This document shows, in pieces, positions 38,952 through 47,901 of a stretch of DNA of 64,000 nucleotides. The DNA comes from Microbulbifer flavimaris (lineage in GTDB: Bacteria; Pseudomonadota; Gammaproteobacteria; Pseudomonadales; Cellvibrionaceae). The notes below the pieces were generated by a model, which was given only the letters and a program-made list of their open reading frames with translations, did no database searches and had not been told where the DNA came from. How positions within the stretch are numbered: position 1 is the stretch's first letter; each line of letters starts with the position of its first letter. Both the position numbers and the translations under genes were made by a program. The DNA lies in assembly GCF_001641755.2 (NCBI RefSeq), contig NZ_LRFG02000001.1, positions 124,001 to 188,000 on the forward strand, in the 5' to 3' direction.

Positions 38952-40754
38952 TCAGAACCAGGCGTCCTCCATCTCGTAAGGGGTACTGTTGCCTTCCGAC
39001 AGCAGCGTCAGCTGGGGCCCGGCCTGGGGCAGCTCCCATTCGCTGAAATAGCGCGCCGCCTGCAGCTTGCCGCGATAGAAGTGGCGCTCCGTGTCCGAGT
39101 CAGCGTCGGCAAGGCCGCGTTCTGCCGCCAGCGCCTGGCGCAGCCAGATCCAGGCCACCACCACGCGCCCAAAGGCGTCCAGATACAGAGTGGCATTGGC
39201 GAGTCCCCGATCGGGGTCCGCCTGTAACTGGCCCATCAGCTTTAACGTGGTTTCATCCAGTTGCTGCAGTGTTTTTTCCAGCGCCCCGGCCTGGCCGGCC
39301 AGTGACGAGCAATCCCTGGCCTCCATGACTGTCTGGCGGATGGCGCCCTGTAGCAGTTGGTATCCTGCCAGCCCCTCAGCCGGCACTTTGCGGGCGAGCA
39401 GGTCGAGCCCCTGAATTCCCTCAGTGCCCTCGTGGATGGGATTCAAGCGATTGTCCCGATAGAGCTGTTCCAGAGGGTATTCCCGGATATATCCCGCGCC
39501 GCCCAATACCTGGATGGCGATGTCATTGGCGACCACACCGTAGCGGGAGGGCCAGGACTTGATCACTGGAGTCAGCAGGTCCAGCAGCTGTGCCGCGTTG
39601 CTGCGCCCTTCGGCACCGGGTGCCGTCCGCTGGTCTTCGTGCAGGGAAGAGGCATAGAGGCACAGGGCCAGGGCGCCTTCGACATAGGCTTTCTGTGCCA
39701 GCAGCATACGGCGCACATCCCCGTGGCGAATAATCGGCACCTGCGGGGAGCGGGCATCGCGACTGGAGGGCAGGCGTCCCTGGGGGCGGGATCGCGCATA
39801 CTCGAGGGCGTGGTTGTACCCCTGGTAACCGAGCACCGTCGCGCCCATCCCCACGCCGATACGCGCTTCGTTCATCATCTGGAACATATAGCCGAGACCG
39901 CGGTGCGGCTCGCCCACCAGATAGCCCACAGCGCCATCGCCCTCGCCGAAACTCAGCACCGTGGAGGTGGTATTGCGGTAGCCCATCTTGTGCAGCAGGC
40001 CCGCCAGCTGCACGTCGTTGCGTTCACCGACGTTGCCCTTGTCGTCGACCAGATTTCTGGGCACCAGGAACAGGGAGATGCCCCTGACGCCGGCGGGGGC
40101 GCCCTCGATGCGCGCCAGCACCATGTGCACGATGTTGTCGGTGAGCGAATGGTCGCCACCGGAGATATACATCTTCTGCCCGCGAATGCGGTAGCTGCCA
40201 TCCCCCGCGGCCGTGGCAGTGGTGCGCAGGTCGCCCAGTGCCGAGCCCTGGTCCGGCTCTGTCAGGGCCATGGTGCCGGAAAAGCGCCCGTCCAGCATCG
40301 GCGGCAGGAAGCGGGCCTTGAGGTCATCGCTGGCGAAAGAGCGAATCAGGTTGGCGGCACCAATGGTCAGGAAGGGGTAAGCGGCGGAGGCCACATTGGC
40401 GGCGCTGACATAGGCCAGCGCGGTGCGCAGTATCACCTCCGGCAACTGCAGGCCGCCTTCCTCCTCGTCACAGTGCGCGGCGAGGAAACCTGCCTCGGCG
40501 AACGCATCCCAGGCTTGTTTGGTCTCGGGTATCAGGTGAACCCGCTCGCCATCGAAATGGGGTTCATTGGCATCCCCCTTGGCGTTGTGGTTGGCGAAGT
40601 GTTTCTCTGCGACTGTGCGTGCCGACTGCAACGTTGCATTGAAAATTTCCCGCGAGTGCTCCCGGTAACGGGGTCGCTGCAGCAGTGATTCGGTGTCGAG
40701 GAGTTCGTAGAGTAGGAAGTCGATATCCCGTTCATTGAGGAGTGGCGTATCCAT
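38952..40754 (-). CDS. Acyl-CoA dehydrogenase (DmdC-like, 600 residues)
   Basis: A long-form acyl-CoA dehydrogenase with an extra C-terminal domain, the length and layout of the DmdC/FadE-like group (3-methylmercaptopropionyl-CoA dehydrogenase relatives). The FAD-binding blocks MALTEPDQGSALGDL and KMYISGGDHSLTDN are present. The catalytic Glu is likely in EGTEGIQGLDLLARK. AidB-type homologues are similar. The ATG at 40754 gives a normal N terminus; an open extension upstream is spurious. The actual acyl-CoA substrate cannot be told from sequence. Confidence 0.87.
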   Translation of the reverse strand: MDTPLLNERDIDFLLYELLDTESLLQRPRYREHSREIFNATLQSARTVAEKHFANHNAKGDANEPHFDGERVHLIPETKQAWDAFAEAGFLAAHCDEEEGGLQLPEVILRTALAYVSAANVASAAYPFLTIGAANLIRSFASDDLKARFLPPMLDGRFSGTMALTEPDQGSALGDLRTTATAAGDGSYRIRGQKMYISGGDHSLTDNIVHMVLARIEGAPAGVRGISLFLVPRNLVDDKGNVGERNDVQLAGLLHKMGYRNTTSTVLSFGEGDGAVGYLVGEPHRGLGYMFQMMNEARIGVGMGATVLGYQGYNHALEYARSRPQGRLPSSRDARSPQVPIIRHGDVRRMLLAQKAYVEGALALCLYASSLHEDQRTAPGAEGRSNAAQLLDLLTPVIKSWPSRYGVVANDIAIQVLGGAGYIREYPLEQLYRDNRLNPIHEGTEGIQGLDLLARKVPAEGLAGYQLLQGAIRQTVMEARDCSSLAGQAGALEKTLQQLDETTLKLMGQLQADPDRGLANATLYLDAFGRVVVAWIWLRQALAAERGLADADSDTERHFYRGKLQAARYFSEWELPQAGPQLTLLSEGNSTPYEMEDAWF

Positions 40755-40890
40755 AATTTGCTCTGCCTTGTTCGCCAGTGTGCAGTTTGTTACCCCACGC
40801 CCGGTGGGATGGATCATGACAGGACAGTAACGGGCGGGCGAAGAGCTGGGCAATGATGATTCAGGCCAGCCGGCAGGGCGGATAAAGACA

Positions 40891-40909
40891 GGCGGGCGCG
40901 GGGCCCGCC
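40891..40909 (-). terminator. Probable terminator after the glycosyltransferase gene
   Basis: GGCGGGC and GCCCGCC form a perfect 7-bp stem with a five-base loop. On the minus strand it is followed by TGTCTTTATC, a weak T-rich tail. It lies nine bases beyond the glycosyltransferase stop. Confidence 0.5.
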
Positions 40910-40917
40910 GTAGGAGA

Positions 40918-41985
40918 TCAGTCCAGGGCCGTCTCGACAGGCGCACTGTTGTCGGCGCTGCGGCCGGGCACCACCTGCTCCCAGAGACCCTCAGCCAGCT
41001 CGTCGGCAGGCTGCTGACGCCCTGTAGCCAGCCACTGGGCGATGCTGCCGGCCACATCCGGCCAGTCGATACGCACCCCGACGGGCTGCTTGTCCAGCCA
41101 GGCACCGATGGACTGTGCATCGATCTTGGCTACCACCCTGGCCAGTTGCAGTTCGCTCAGGGCGCGGGCATTGGCCTCCTGTTCAAACTGGCCGCTCAGG
41201 GGTCGGGTCAGGATGGGCTTGCCCAGTGTCAGGGTTTCAGCGATCAGTTCGAAGCCGCTGTTGCAGATTACCGCTCGGGCATCGGCAACATCCTGTTGGA
41301 AGCCGTCGATGGAGGGAGCCTTCAGCTCCACATTGTTCGCCGTAGGCAGGTCAATTGGGGCTCCGTACACGATGAAGTGATGGGGCAGTTTGGCGAGCTC
41401 CCGGACCAGTACCTCGTGATGTTCGAAGGGCAGGTACACCAGTATGTGCTCGCCGTCACTGGCGGTTGCGTGGGGCCGGGCGATGGGGGGCAGAATCGGG
41501 TGGCCGAAATGGTACCAGTGCATTCCCAGGCTGCTCTTTGCCGGGGCGAATGCGCGCATGATGGCACGGGCCATCCAGTTGAAGCGCGGTGCCGGAATGG
41601 CGTAGTTGAATGCGTACTGGTGGCCGAGGCCGAGGCTGGCGACGCCCACGCGCTTGGCGGCCCACGCCGTTACTGGCTCAAAATCCGTGATGACCAGGTC
41701 GAAATCGTTTACCGGCAGCTCCCGCACATCACGAAGCAGTCGGCGAGGGCTGAGTTGGCGCGCCGTAGCCAGCTGATCGATCCTGCCACCGCGATGCACG
41801 AAAGTCAGACCCTCGCGCCACCAGTAGTCGCCGAAAGGTTCCATGCTGAACAGCTTTTCCGGGCTGCGGCCGGAAAACAGCCACTGTACTTCCAGTTGCG
41901 GGTGCGCTTGCAGTGCTCTGGCCATGGCCCGCGCACGGGAGATATGACCGTTGCCAGTCCCCTGAACACCGTAGAGAATTTTCAA
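40918..41985 (-). CDS. MJ1255/VC2487 family glycosyltransferase
   Basis: A 355-residue GT-B fold protein. It starts LKILYGVQGTGNGHISRA, the glycine-rich entry of the MJ1255 family, and later has CNSGFELIAETLTLGKPIL with the nucleotide-sugar-binding Glu. Its acceptor is unknown. The TTG start has CGGAG upstream and overlaps the stop of the PAP2 gene by four bases (TTGA), so the two are translationally coupled. Confidence 0.8.
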   Translation of the reverse strand: MKILYGVQGTGNGHISRARAMARALQAHPQLEVQWLFSGRSPEKLFSMEPFGDYWWREGLTFVHRGGRIDQLATARQLSPRRLLRDVRELPVNDFDLVITDFEPVTAWAAKRVGVASLGLGHQYAFNYAIPAPRFNWMARAIMRAFAPAKSSLGMHWYHFGHPILPPIARPHATASDGEHILVYLPFEHHEVLVRELAKLPHHFIVYGAPIDLPTANNVELKAPSIDGFQQDVADARAVICNSGFELIAETLTLGKPILTRPLSGQFEQEANARALSELQLARVVAKIDAQSIGAWLDKQPVGVRIDWPDVAGSIAQWLATGRQQPADELAEGLWEQVVPGRSADNSAPVETALD

Positions 41986-42512
41986 AGCATTGCTCCGCTG
42001 ATTAACAGGCCGACACTGGTGCCAAGGGCGGCACCGGCACAGACGTCGGTAGGGAAATGCACGCCCAGTCCCACTCTCGAAGCGCCCACGCCAGCCGCCC
42101 AAAAATAGCCCACCAGCCAGAGGGGGGTCAGTAATTGGGAGAGCAGGGTGACGAACAGGAAGGCCCCGGAGGTGTGCCCGGACGGCAGGCTGAACCGATC
42201 ACTGGCGATAACCACTGAACGCAGGCCGGGAATTGCCTGCGGCGGCCGCAGGCGCCGGGTGGTGTTCTTGATTGTCCAGTACAGGGAGCGCTCCACGGCG
42301 AAGGCGGTTCCGCAGACCGTAAAGAATTGCACTGCCGCTGAAGCGGTGTTGACGAGCGCCAGAAGAAGCGGCGAGATCAGGTACAGCCAACCGTCCGCAG
42401 ACCTGGACAGCCACAGGTAGCGCTGCCGGGAGGCGGGGCGCGCGGCTCGCTGTGCCATGTGCAGTACCAGTGACACATCGAACGCTTTCAGAGTGACAGG
42501 TAAGCTTTTCAT
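41982..42512 (-). CDS. PAP2 family membrane phosphatase
   Basis: A 176-residue membrane protein with the PAP2 phosphatase signature in three parts: KNTTRRLRPP (about 81-90), PSGHTSGAF and SRVGLGVHFPTDV. These hold the catalytic histidines. Family members remove phosphate from lipids such as phosphatidic acid, PGP or undecaprenyl diphosphate. Coupling with the downstream glycosyltransferase suggests a shared glycolipid or polyprenyl-linked pathway; that is inference. Confidence 0.85.
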   Translation of the reverse strand: MKSLPVTLKAFDVSLVLHMAQRAARPASRQRYLWLSRSADGWLYLISPLLLALVNTASAAVQFFTVCGTAFAVERSLYWTIKNTTRRLRPPQAIPGLRSVVIASDRFSLPSGHTSGAFLFVTLLSQLLTPLWLVGYFWAAGVGASRVGLGVHFPTDVCAGAALGTSVGLLISGAML

Positions 42513-42586
42513 GCCGCCAAGTTACGAACGCAATATTGCGCTGACTTGACCGATTTATGTCAGGAACATGAAATCTGGCGGTATTT

Positions 42587-42642
42587 ACTGCGGCAGTCGC
42601 ACTGCGCGAGTCGCACTGCGGCAGTCGCACTGCGGCAGTCGC
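42587..42642. repeat. Four 14-bp tandem repeats with dyad symmetry
   Basis: Four head-to-tail copies of ACTGCGGCAGTCGC start at 42587, 42601, 42615 and 42629. The second copy differs at two positions (GCGCGAG). A partial fifth copy (ACTG) follows. Each unit contains the near-palindrome ACTGC-G-GCAGT. The array lies 75 bases upstream of the PAP2 gene, between it and the saccharopine dehydrogenase-like gene, so it could bind a regulator or be a slippage product. Confidence 0.85.
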
Positions 42643-42750
42643 ACTGTGGGTTATGAGTTGGCCCGGGTTCGTGAGCCCTGCAGAAAGGGATGGGCGGAGG
42701 CCCGGCCGGATTACAACAATCAGCGCCCCGGCACCGGACCAGGCTGGATG

Positions 42751-43818
42751 TCAGTCGATGCCGATCTTGATCAGGCTGGAGCCGGGAAGCTGCTCGACCA
42801 GTTCGAAGCCGCACAGTTTTGACGGGGTGAAATAACCGCCCTCGCCCTGATAATCCAGCAGGAACTCCATCACCGCCAGGGAGCCGTGGACGGTCACGTC
42901 GTAGCCATTGGCGGTCTGCACCCGCCCGATCTTGCGCTCGCCACGGCGGTCGTTGCGGATTTCTCCCCACACCCAGGTTTTCTGTTCCGAGCGCTTGTCC
43001 TCGCTGGGCCCCTTGACGGACTTGTCGACCTTTTCCTTCATCCAGTTCTGGACCCAGGATAGTTTCAGCAACCAGCGGAAAGCGTTGAGGCGCTTCAGTT
43101 TCTTTGCCCGGCGGGGGCTCATGGGAATGTAGACTTCGATGTTGGGGATATTGGTGGAGTAATAGGCGGTGGCCACATCCCCCCAGGGGATCGCGACGGC
43201 AAATTTCTCGCCGCGCCCGAAATCGATAGTACGGGTCAGTTCCCCGTGGCCAATGATCTCGATGGAGCCATTGCGCCGCACGGCACCGCCGACGCCGAGG
43301 CTCTCGATGGAGGTCTTGGCGGTGCCCGGGCTGAGGCCGGAGTCAGAATCAAAGCCGAGGGTGAGGTGCGTGGCGGTGGGGATGGCCCGGTGCAATGCCG
43401 CCGCCAGACAATCGGTCGGGATCACGTCAAAGCCGGTGCCCGGGCAGAGAACGATACCGGCGGCCTTGGCCTCTTCGTGCATCGTGTGCGCGCGCTGATA
43501 CACCTGCATTTCACCGGTGATGTCCTGGTAATGGGTGCCCGCGGCAATACAGGCGCGCATCATCGGCTCGGCGGTGGCGGAGAATGGCCCGGCACAGTGA
43601 ATCACCACATCCATATCCCGCAGGGTGCGTTCCAGCGTCTCGCTCGCATCCAGGGGCATCGCCATCGCGGGCATGCCCAGTTCCTCTGACAGTGGCTGCA
43701 GTTTTTCCGCGCTGCGCCCGGCCAGAATCGGATGGTAACCACGGGCAACGGCCTCCCGGGCAATCAGTTCGCCCGTATAACCGTAGGCGCCGTAAATCAT
43801 TATCTTTTTATTCTTCAC
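42751..43818 (-). CDS. Saccharopine dehydrogenase-like NAD(P)-binding protein
   Basis: A 355-residue protein with an N-terminal Rossmann entry, IMIYGAYGYTGELIA, and the VIHCAGPFS block. This is the saccharopine dehydrogenase-like/trans-acting enoyl reductase group, which includes lipid-modifying reductases and uncharacterised proteins. A true lysine-pathway role is unlikely. The GTG at 43818 is the chosen start; ATG a few codons later would cut the Rossmann strand. Confidence 0.8.
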   Translation of the reverse strand: MKNKKIMIYGAYGYTGELIAREAVARGYHPILAGRSAEKLQPLSEELGMPAMAMPLDASETLERTLRDMDVVIHCAGPFSATAEPMMRACIAAGTHYQDITGEMQVYQRAHTMHEEAKAAGIVLCPGTGFDVIPTDCLAAALHRAIPTATHLTLGFDSDSGLSPGTAKTSIESLGVGGAVRRNGSIEIIGHGELTRTIDFGRGEKFAVAIPWGDVATAYYSTNIPNIEVYIPMSPRRAKKLKRLNAFRWLLKLSWVQNWMKEKVDKSVKGPSEDKRSEQKTWVWGEIRNDRRGERKIGRVQTANGYDVTVHGSLAVMEFLLDYQGEGGYFTPSKLCGFELVEQLPGSSLIKIGID

Positions 43819-43889
43819 CGGGGGACCCTGTGTGCTGGTTCGGATGGGGGTGGAAAATGGTGACGCAACCTTACTGGCGAGTCAGCGAT

Positions 43890-44120
43890 TTAGTCAAATA
43901 CCTGTAACAGAACGAAGCGGCCTTCTGTGACGCCGTTATGCTCTACTGTCTCCGTGAACATCGACAGCGGTCGTGCCCAGACACCGTAATCGCCATAGAG
44001 AGCCCGATAAACCACCAGCTGCTCTCCGCTCTCCGAATGGCGTGCTACCTCGAGCACTTCGTAGAGCTGACCCTTGTAGTGGCGGTAGATACCCCGTGGG
44101 CAGGGGTTGGTATTGGCCAT
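43890..44120 (-). CDS. DUF1653 protein
   Basis: A 76-residue protein with the complete DUF1653 pattern: PRGIYRHYKGQLYEVLEVARHSES, VVYRALYGDYGVWARP and the FTE motif that follows (shown in parts). No function is known. It is ten bases downstream of the DUF3301 gene on the same strand. Confidence 0.88.
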   Translation of the reverse strand: MANTNPCPRGIYRHYKGQLYEVLEVARHSESGEQLVVYRALYGDYGVWARPLSMFTETVEHNGVTEGRFVLLQVFD

Positions 44121-44130
44121 GGGGCGGTCT

Positions 44131-44457
44131 TCAGGCCAGATGATGGGGGGACAGCTGCATCTGCGTAATGCGCTGGCCGTGCAGGGTTGCTATACCGCTA
44201 TAACGGCGCTCGCCGGTGGAGGCGAACTCGAACTCGTAGTTGCGCTGCAGGCGAAACTGACCGCGGTTATCCCTGCGCAGGCGCGTGCGCACCAGCACGA
44301 CGGTGTCATCCAGCAGCTGCACGCCCAGTTGCGCACAGTGTTTGGCGGCCGCCCGTCGCACCAGTTCCTTGGCGGCCATACCGCTCCAGAGATACCAGCC
44401 TCCCAGCGCCAGCAGAAAGATCCAGACAAGATCGCTCAGAGAGTAAACCATCGACAT
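44131..44457 (-). CDS. DUF3301 membrane protein
   Basis: A 108-residue protein with one N-terminal membrane helix (about 9-26, DLVWIFLLALGGWYLW) and a basic cytoplasmic domain (DDTVVLVRTRLRRDNRGQF, then RRYSGIATLHG). This is the DUF3301 family, common in marine gammaproteobacteria and without known function. The start is the first of two close ATG codons. Confidence 0.83.
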   Translation of the reverse strand: MSMVYSLSDLVWIFLLALGGWYLWSGMAAKELVRRAAAKHCAQLGVQLLDDTVVLVRTRLRRDNRGQFRLQRNYEFEFASTGERRYSGIATLHGQRITQMQLSPHHLA

Positions 44458-44507
44458 TCAGTTGTTCTGTATGATTGAGGGCACGAGAGTAACATGAAGG
44501 AGCTGTC

Positions 44508-45203
44508 ATGCCGGGAACCATTCTGATAACCGGGTGCAATCGCGGCCTCGGCCTCGAGCTGACCCGCCAGTTTGCAGCAGATGACTGGAAGGTGGTGGCC
44601 ACGTGCCGGGATCTGGATCGCGCCGAGGAATTGAAAGCGCTGGAGCGGCAGTACCGCAAGCTGCAGGTCTACACCCTGGATGTGACGGACTACCAGCAGA
44701 TGGCTCAGCTGGCGGAGCGGTTACAGGGGCAACCCATCGACATACTGCTCAGCAATGCGGGCTACTACGGCCCCAAGGGCACCCTGTTTGGACGCGTTGA
44801 CCGGGATGAATGGCGCAAGGTGTTGGAGGCCAATACCATCGCCCCCTATATGCTCGCGGAAACCTTCTGTGCCAATGTGGCGGCAAGCGAGCGCAAACTG
44901 ATCGCAGTAATCAGCAGCAAAGTAGGCAGTATCGCCGACAACAGCTCCGGCGGTGGTTACATCTACCGGACCTCGAAGACGGCGGTCAACCAGGTGGTGA
45001 AAAGCCTCTCCGTTGATCTGGCCGAGCGGGGTATCACCGTGGTCGCACTGCATCCGGGCTGGGTGCAGACGGATATGGGCGGCCCCAGGGCGTTGATATC
45101 CCCGGAGGAGAGTGTCAGCGGCCTGAAGGAGGTACTGCTCCATGTAACGCCGGAAAAGAGTGGCTCATTTCTCAACTACGATGGCAGTGCCATCCCCTGG
45201 TAG
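44508..45203 (+). CDS. Short-chain dehydrogenase/reductase
   Basis: A classical SDR of 231 residues. The cofactor motif is TGCNRGLGLEL (8-18), NAG lies in LLSNAGYYG, and the catalytic pair is Tyr153-x3-Lys157 (YRTSKTAVN) with the Ser before it in VISSKVGS. AAGGAGCTGTC precedes the ATG. Relatives include C-factor-like and carbonyl reductase-like proteins; the substrate is unknown. Confidence 0.85.
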   Translation: MPGTILITGCNRGLGLELTRQFAADDWKVVATCRDLDRAEELKALERQYRKLQVYTLDVTDYQQMAQLAERLQGQPIDILLSNAGYYGPKGTLFGRVDRDEWRKVLEANTIAPYMLAETFCANVAASERKLIAVISSKVGSIADNSSGGGYIYRTSKTAVNQVVKSLSVDLAERGITVVALHPGWVQTDMGGPRALISPEESVSGLKEVLLHVTPEKSGSFLNYDGSAIPW

Positions 45204-45395
45204 GGCTGGGTCAGAGGCGAGGCGTAACAAAGGCAGTGCAACACTGTAATAAATCCCCCCGGAGCAGCGACAGAACGGTATGAGTCGGCAGAAGGTGCTC
45301 GACCCGTACAGTTATGGGAATGCGATGCTGTCTGCCGGGCGCTCCGGTGGGGGAGACATGAGGCCATGACGGGGCCAAAACCGGAGGAAATATCA

Positions 45396-46058
45396 GTGGG
45401 CGAGTACTCGGGCGGTAAAGCGGCCCCCGGCCGGAGCGATAGAGGTGGCGAGCCAGCGGTGGATGCCGTGGCCCACCTGCAGGACCCGGTCTACCTCGAG
45501 GGGCTGCGAACACAGATGCAGCGATTTGCCGTCATGCAGCTGGGAGATCGGGGCCTGGCTGAAGATGCGGTGCAGGAGGCGCTGCTGGGAGCGCTGAAGA
45601 GTGTGCGCAGCTTCAATGGCCGGGCGGCACTGAAGACCTGGATGTTCGCCATTTTGAAAAACAAAATCGCCGATCTGCTACGGGCCCGCGGTCGGCAGGT
45701 GGAAGTCCAGAGTTTGCTGCGGACTGATGAGGAACACCGGGATCTGGATGAATTGTTCAATGACCGCGGACACTGGCGTCGGGACGAACGCCCGGCGCAC
45801 TGGGCGGACCCGGAGTCCGCGATCCACGACCGGCATTTCTGGCAGGTTTTCGAGGCCTGTCTCGACCGGCTGCCCGGTCAGCAGGCGCGACTGTTCATGA
45901 TGCGGGAGTTCATCGAGCTTGAAACCCCGGAGATCTGTGCAGCCGCCGATGTCACAGTGAGCAACCTCAATGTCACCCTGCACCGTGCGCGCATGCGCTT
46001 GCGGGAATGTCTGGAGAACAACTGGTTTCAGGCCGGCGAGGCCGTGGAGGAAGCGTGA
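45396..46058 (+). CDS. ECF-type sigma-70 factor
   Basis: A 220-residue sigma factor. The GTG at 45396 is preceded by GGAGGAAATATCA, the best ribosome site; an ATG 30 bases upstream has none. Region 2 contains LAEDAVQEALLGALKSVRSF and ALKTWMFAILKNKIADLLR. Region 4 is the helix-turn-helix with FIELETPEICAAADVTVSNLNVTLHRARMRL (in parts). The stop overlaps the start of a zinc-type anti-sigma gene by four bases, the usual ECF/anti-sigma arrangement. Confidence 0.9.
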   Translation: MGEYSGGKAAPGRSDRGGEPAVDAVAHLQDPVYLEGLRTQMQRFAVMQLGDRGLAEDAVQEALLGALKSVRSFNGRAALKTWMFAILKNKIADLLRARGRQVEVQSLLRTDEEHRDLDELFNDRGHWRRDERPAHWADPESAIHDRHFWQVFEACLDRLPGQQARLFMMREFIELETPEICAAADVTVSNLNVTLHRARMRLRECLENNWFQAGEAVEEA

Positions 46059-46267
46059 GAAATTGTCGTGAAATCACCCAGCTTGTGTCCGAGGCCCAGG
46101 AGCGGGAGCTCGGCCTCTCCGAGCGTATGGGGCTGCGTATGCACCTGGCGATGTGCCGGGCTTGCCGCAACTTCTCCCAGCAGATGGAAACACTGCGCAA
46201 GATCTGCCGGAGCTATGCCCGCCGGGATGTTGACGGCCGGGATGACGAGAGCCTGGAAAACGACTGA
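46055..46267 (+). CDS. Small zinc-finger (zf-HC2-like) anti-sigma factor
   Basis: A 70-residue protein with Cys4 and the His-x3-Cys-x2-Cys motif HLAMCRAC (about 30-37), typical of zinc-binding anti-sigma domains. It has no membrane helix, so it would act in the cytoplasm, perhaps as a redox or zinc switch. The GTG start overlaps the sigma stop (GTGA) and GGAGGAAGC lies just before it. Confidence 0.85.
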   Translation: MRNCREITQLVSEAQERELGLSERMGLRMHLAMCRACRNFSQQMETLRKICRSYARRDVDGRDDESLEND

Positions 46268-46291
46268 CTTTTCGGGATCCCTGTTTCTCGC

Positions 46292-46585
46292 CTAAGCCGT
46301 CTCAGTCATCGCCTGCTGCAGTTCTATCTCGCCACGCACCAGAGCCTCTTTTTTCGCTTTTCCCCACTTTTTGATCCTCGCCTCCGCCACCAGGGCGGAA
46401 GACTTGTCGGGCAACCCTTGCTGGAATACCAGGGTCAGGGGGCCTCGACCGCGCAACGCCTTGGCGGCTTTCACTCCGCCTGCGCTGTGCTCCGCAAAAC
46501 GTCGCTCCACGTCCCGGGTGATACCGGTATACAGCGCACCTCGCGCCGTGCGGACCAGGTAGATGAACCAGTTATTCAAGGGCAT
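46292..46585 (-). CDS. GIY-YIG domain protein
   Basis: A 97-residue single-domain protein. The GIY-YIG core is [17 protein letters not shown] (about 9-25) followed by Arg-rich and Glu-containing helices. YhbQ-like proteins of this size bind or nick DNA; a catalytic role is not proved. GGAGG lies close to the ATG; the TTG three codons later has better spacing and is an alternative start. Confidence 0.82.
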   Translation of the reverse strand: MPLNNWFIYLVRTARGALYTGITRDVERRFAEHSAGGVKAAKALRGRGPLTLVFQQGLPDKSSALVAEARIKKWGKAKKEALVRGEIELQQAMTETA

Positions 46586-46695
46586 TTCCTCCGTTGCCGT
46601 ATTGTCCGTGAATAACGGCGCATTTGAAAACCGTGCCCGACGCCGTTGCGGGCAAGCGGTAATTTTCGCAGGAGCGGGGGGGGTGAGAGGACAAG

Positions 46696-47793
46696 TCACT
46701 GAAAGAGTGATTGCTGTTCACCCGCGCACGGGGGCGGCGCAAAACGGCTGCAATCCAGTGACTGGCGGCGCCTGTTCAGGTCCAGCTTGCGACAGGCGAT
46801 TCGAAACCGCTGTTGCAGTAACTGGGCGAAAACTCCGGTGCCGGTCTGTCGCTGGGCAAAATTGCTGTCGTAATCACGCCCACCGCGACTCTGTCGAACC
46901 AGGCTCATTACATGTGACAGTCGGTCCGGGTAATGTTCCTGTAACCACTGGCGAAAGAGCGGTGCGACCTCGTGAGGCAGGCGCAGGAGAATATAGGCGG
47001 CCTGGTCTGCCCCGGCGTCCCGGGCGGCCGCCAGGATGGCCTCCAGCTCACTGTCATTGATTGCCGGGATCATGGGGGCTGCCATCACTGCCACTGGAAT
47101 GCCGGCGTCGCTCAGGGCTTCTATGGTATGCAGTCGCGCTGCCGGACCCGCCGTGCGGGGCTCAAGCTGCCGCTTCAGGGCATTGTCGAGGGTGGTGACG
47201 CTGATGGCCACCTGGCAGAGGTTGTCCCGTGCCATTTCCGCCAGCAGTGGCAGGTCGTCCAGAATCAGCTGGCTCTTGGTGACAATGGTGACCGGCTGCT
47301 GGAAACGGTGCATGACTTCCAGCAGCTGTCGGGTAATCCGCTTTTGCCGCTCCAGTGGCTGGTAGGGATCGGTATTGGAGCCGAGCGCAATCGGTTTGCA
47401 GTCGTAGCCGGGCTTGCGCAGCGCCTGTTCCAGCAAAGCCGGGCCGTCGGGTTTGAAAAACAACCGGGTCTCGAAGTCCAGACCCGGGGATAAATCAACG
47501 TAGGCGTGAGCTGGTCGCGCGTAGCAATAGATACACCCGTGCTCGCAGCCCCGGTAGGGGTTGATGGATTGGTCAAAGGGGATGTCAGGCGAGCGGTTGC
47601 TGGCGATAATGCTCTTGGCCCGTTCCGGCAGTGCTTCTGTCCGCAGCCGCCGCTGCGGTGTTTCCTCCAGCTCCCAGCCATCGCTTTCGCAGGTACTGAT
47701 GTTGGTGGCAAACCGTCCGGCCAGATTGCTGACAGCGCCGCGGCCCCGGTGCTTTTGAAGGGGGTTGTCGGGGTGGTCGTTGGCCAAGGTCAA
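46696..47793 (-). CDS. Radical SAM protein, PA0069 family
   Basis: A 365-residue radical SAM enzyme. The iron-sulfur motif is Cys83-x3-Cys87-x2-Cys90 in [17 protein letters not shown]. The following [11 protein letters not shown] block and [14 protein letters not shown] near the C terminus match the PA0069/Rv2578c group, whose function is unknown. The TTG at 47793 (or the one two codons later) is chosen. The open frame continues upstream only as antisense of the next gene. Confidence 0.85.
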   Translation of the reverse strand: MTLANDHPDNPLQKHRGRGAVSNLAGRFATNISTCESDGWELEETPQRRLRTEALPERAKSIIASNRSPDIPFDQSINPYRGCEHGCIYCYARPAHAYVDLSPGLDFETRLFFKPDGPALLEQALRKPGYDCKPIALGSNTDPYQPLERQKRITRQLLEVMHRFQQPVTIVTKSQLILDDLPLLAEMARDNLCQVAISVTTLDNALKRQLEPRTAGPAARLHTIEALSDAGIPVAVMAAPMIPAINDSELEAILAAARDAGADQAAYILLRLPHEVAPLFRQWLQEHYPDRLSHVMSLVRQSRGGRDYDSNFAQRQTGTGVFAQLLQQRFRIACRKLDLNRRRQSLDCSRFAPPPCAGEQQSLFQ

Positions 47794-47901
47794 TTCATTC
47801 GATAGCTGTATGAATGTACAGTTTAGGCGCCCCGGCACCATTGGTGCAAGCCCGCTGCCCGACACATACAATAGGGGCTGATCTGACGAGGGAGTGGCGG
47901 T

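Noticed and set aside
40755..41120. A 122-codon upstream extension of the acyl-CoA dehydrogenase frame.
   Set aside because: The family N terminus starts at the ATG at 40754, and the extension is low in family resemblance and overlaps the neighbouring gene.
42587..42646. A CRISPR array.
   Set aside because: The 14-bp units are contiguous with no spacers and no cas genes are present.
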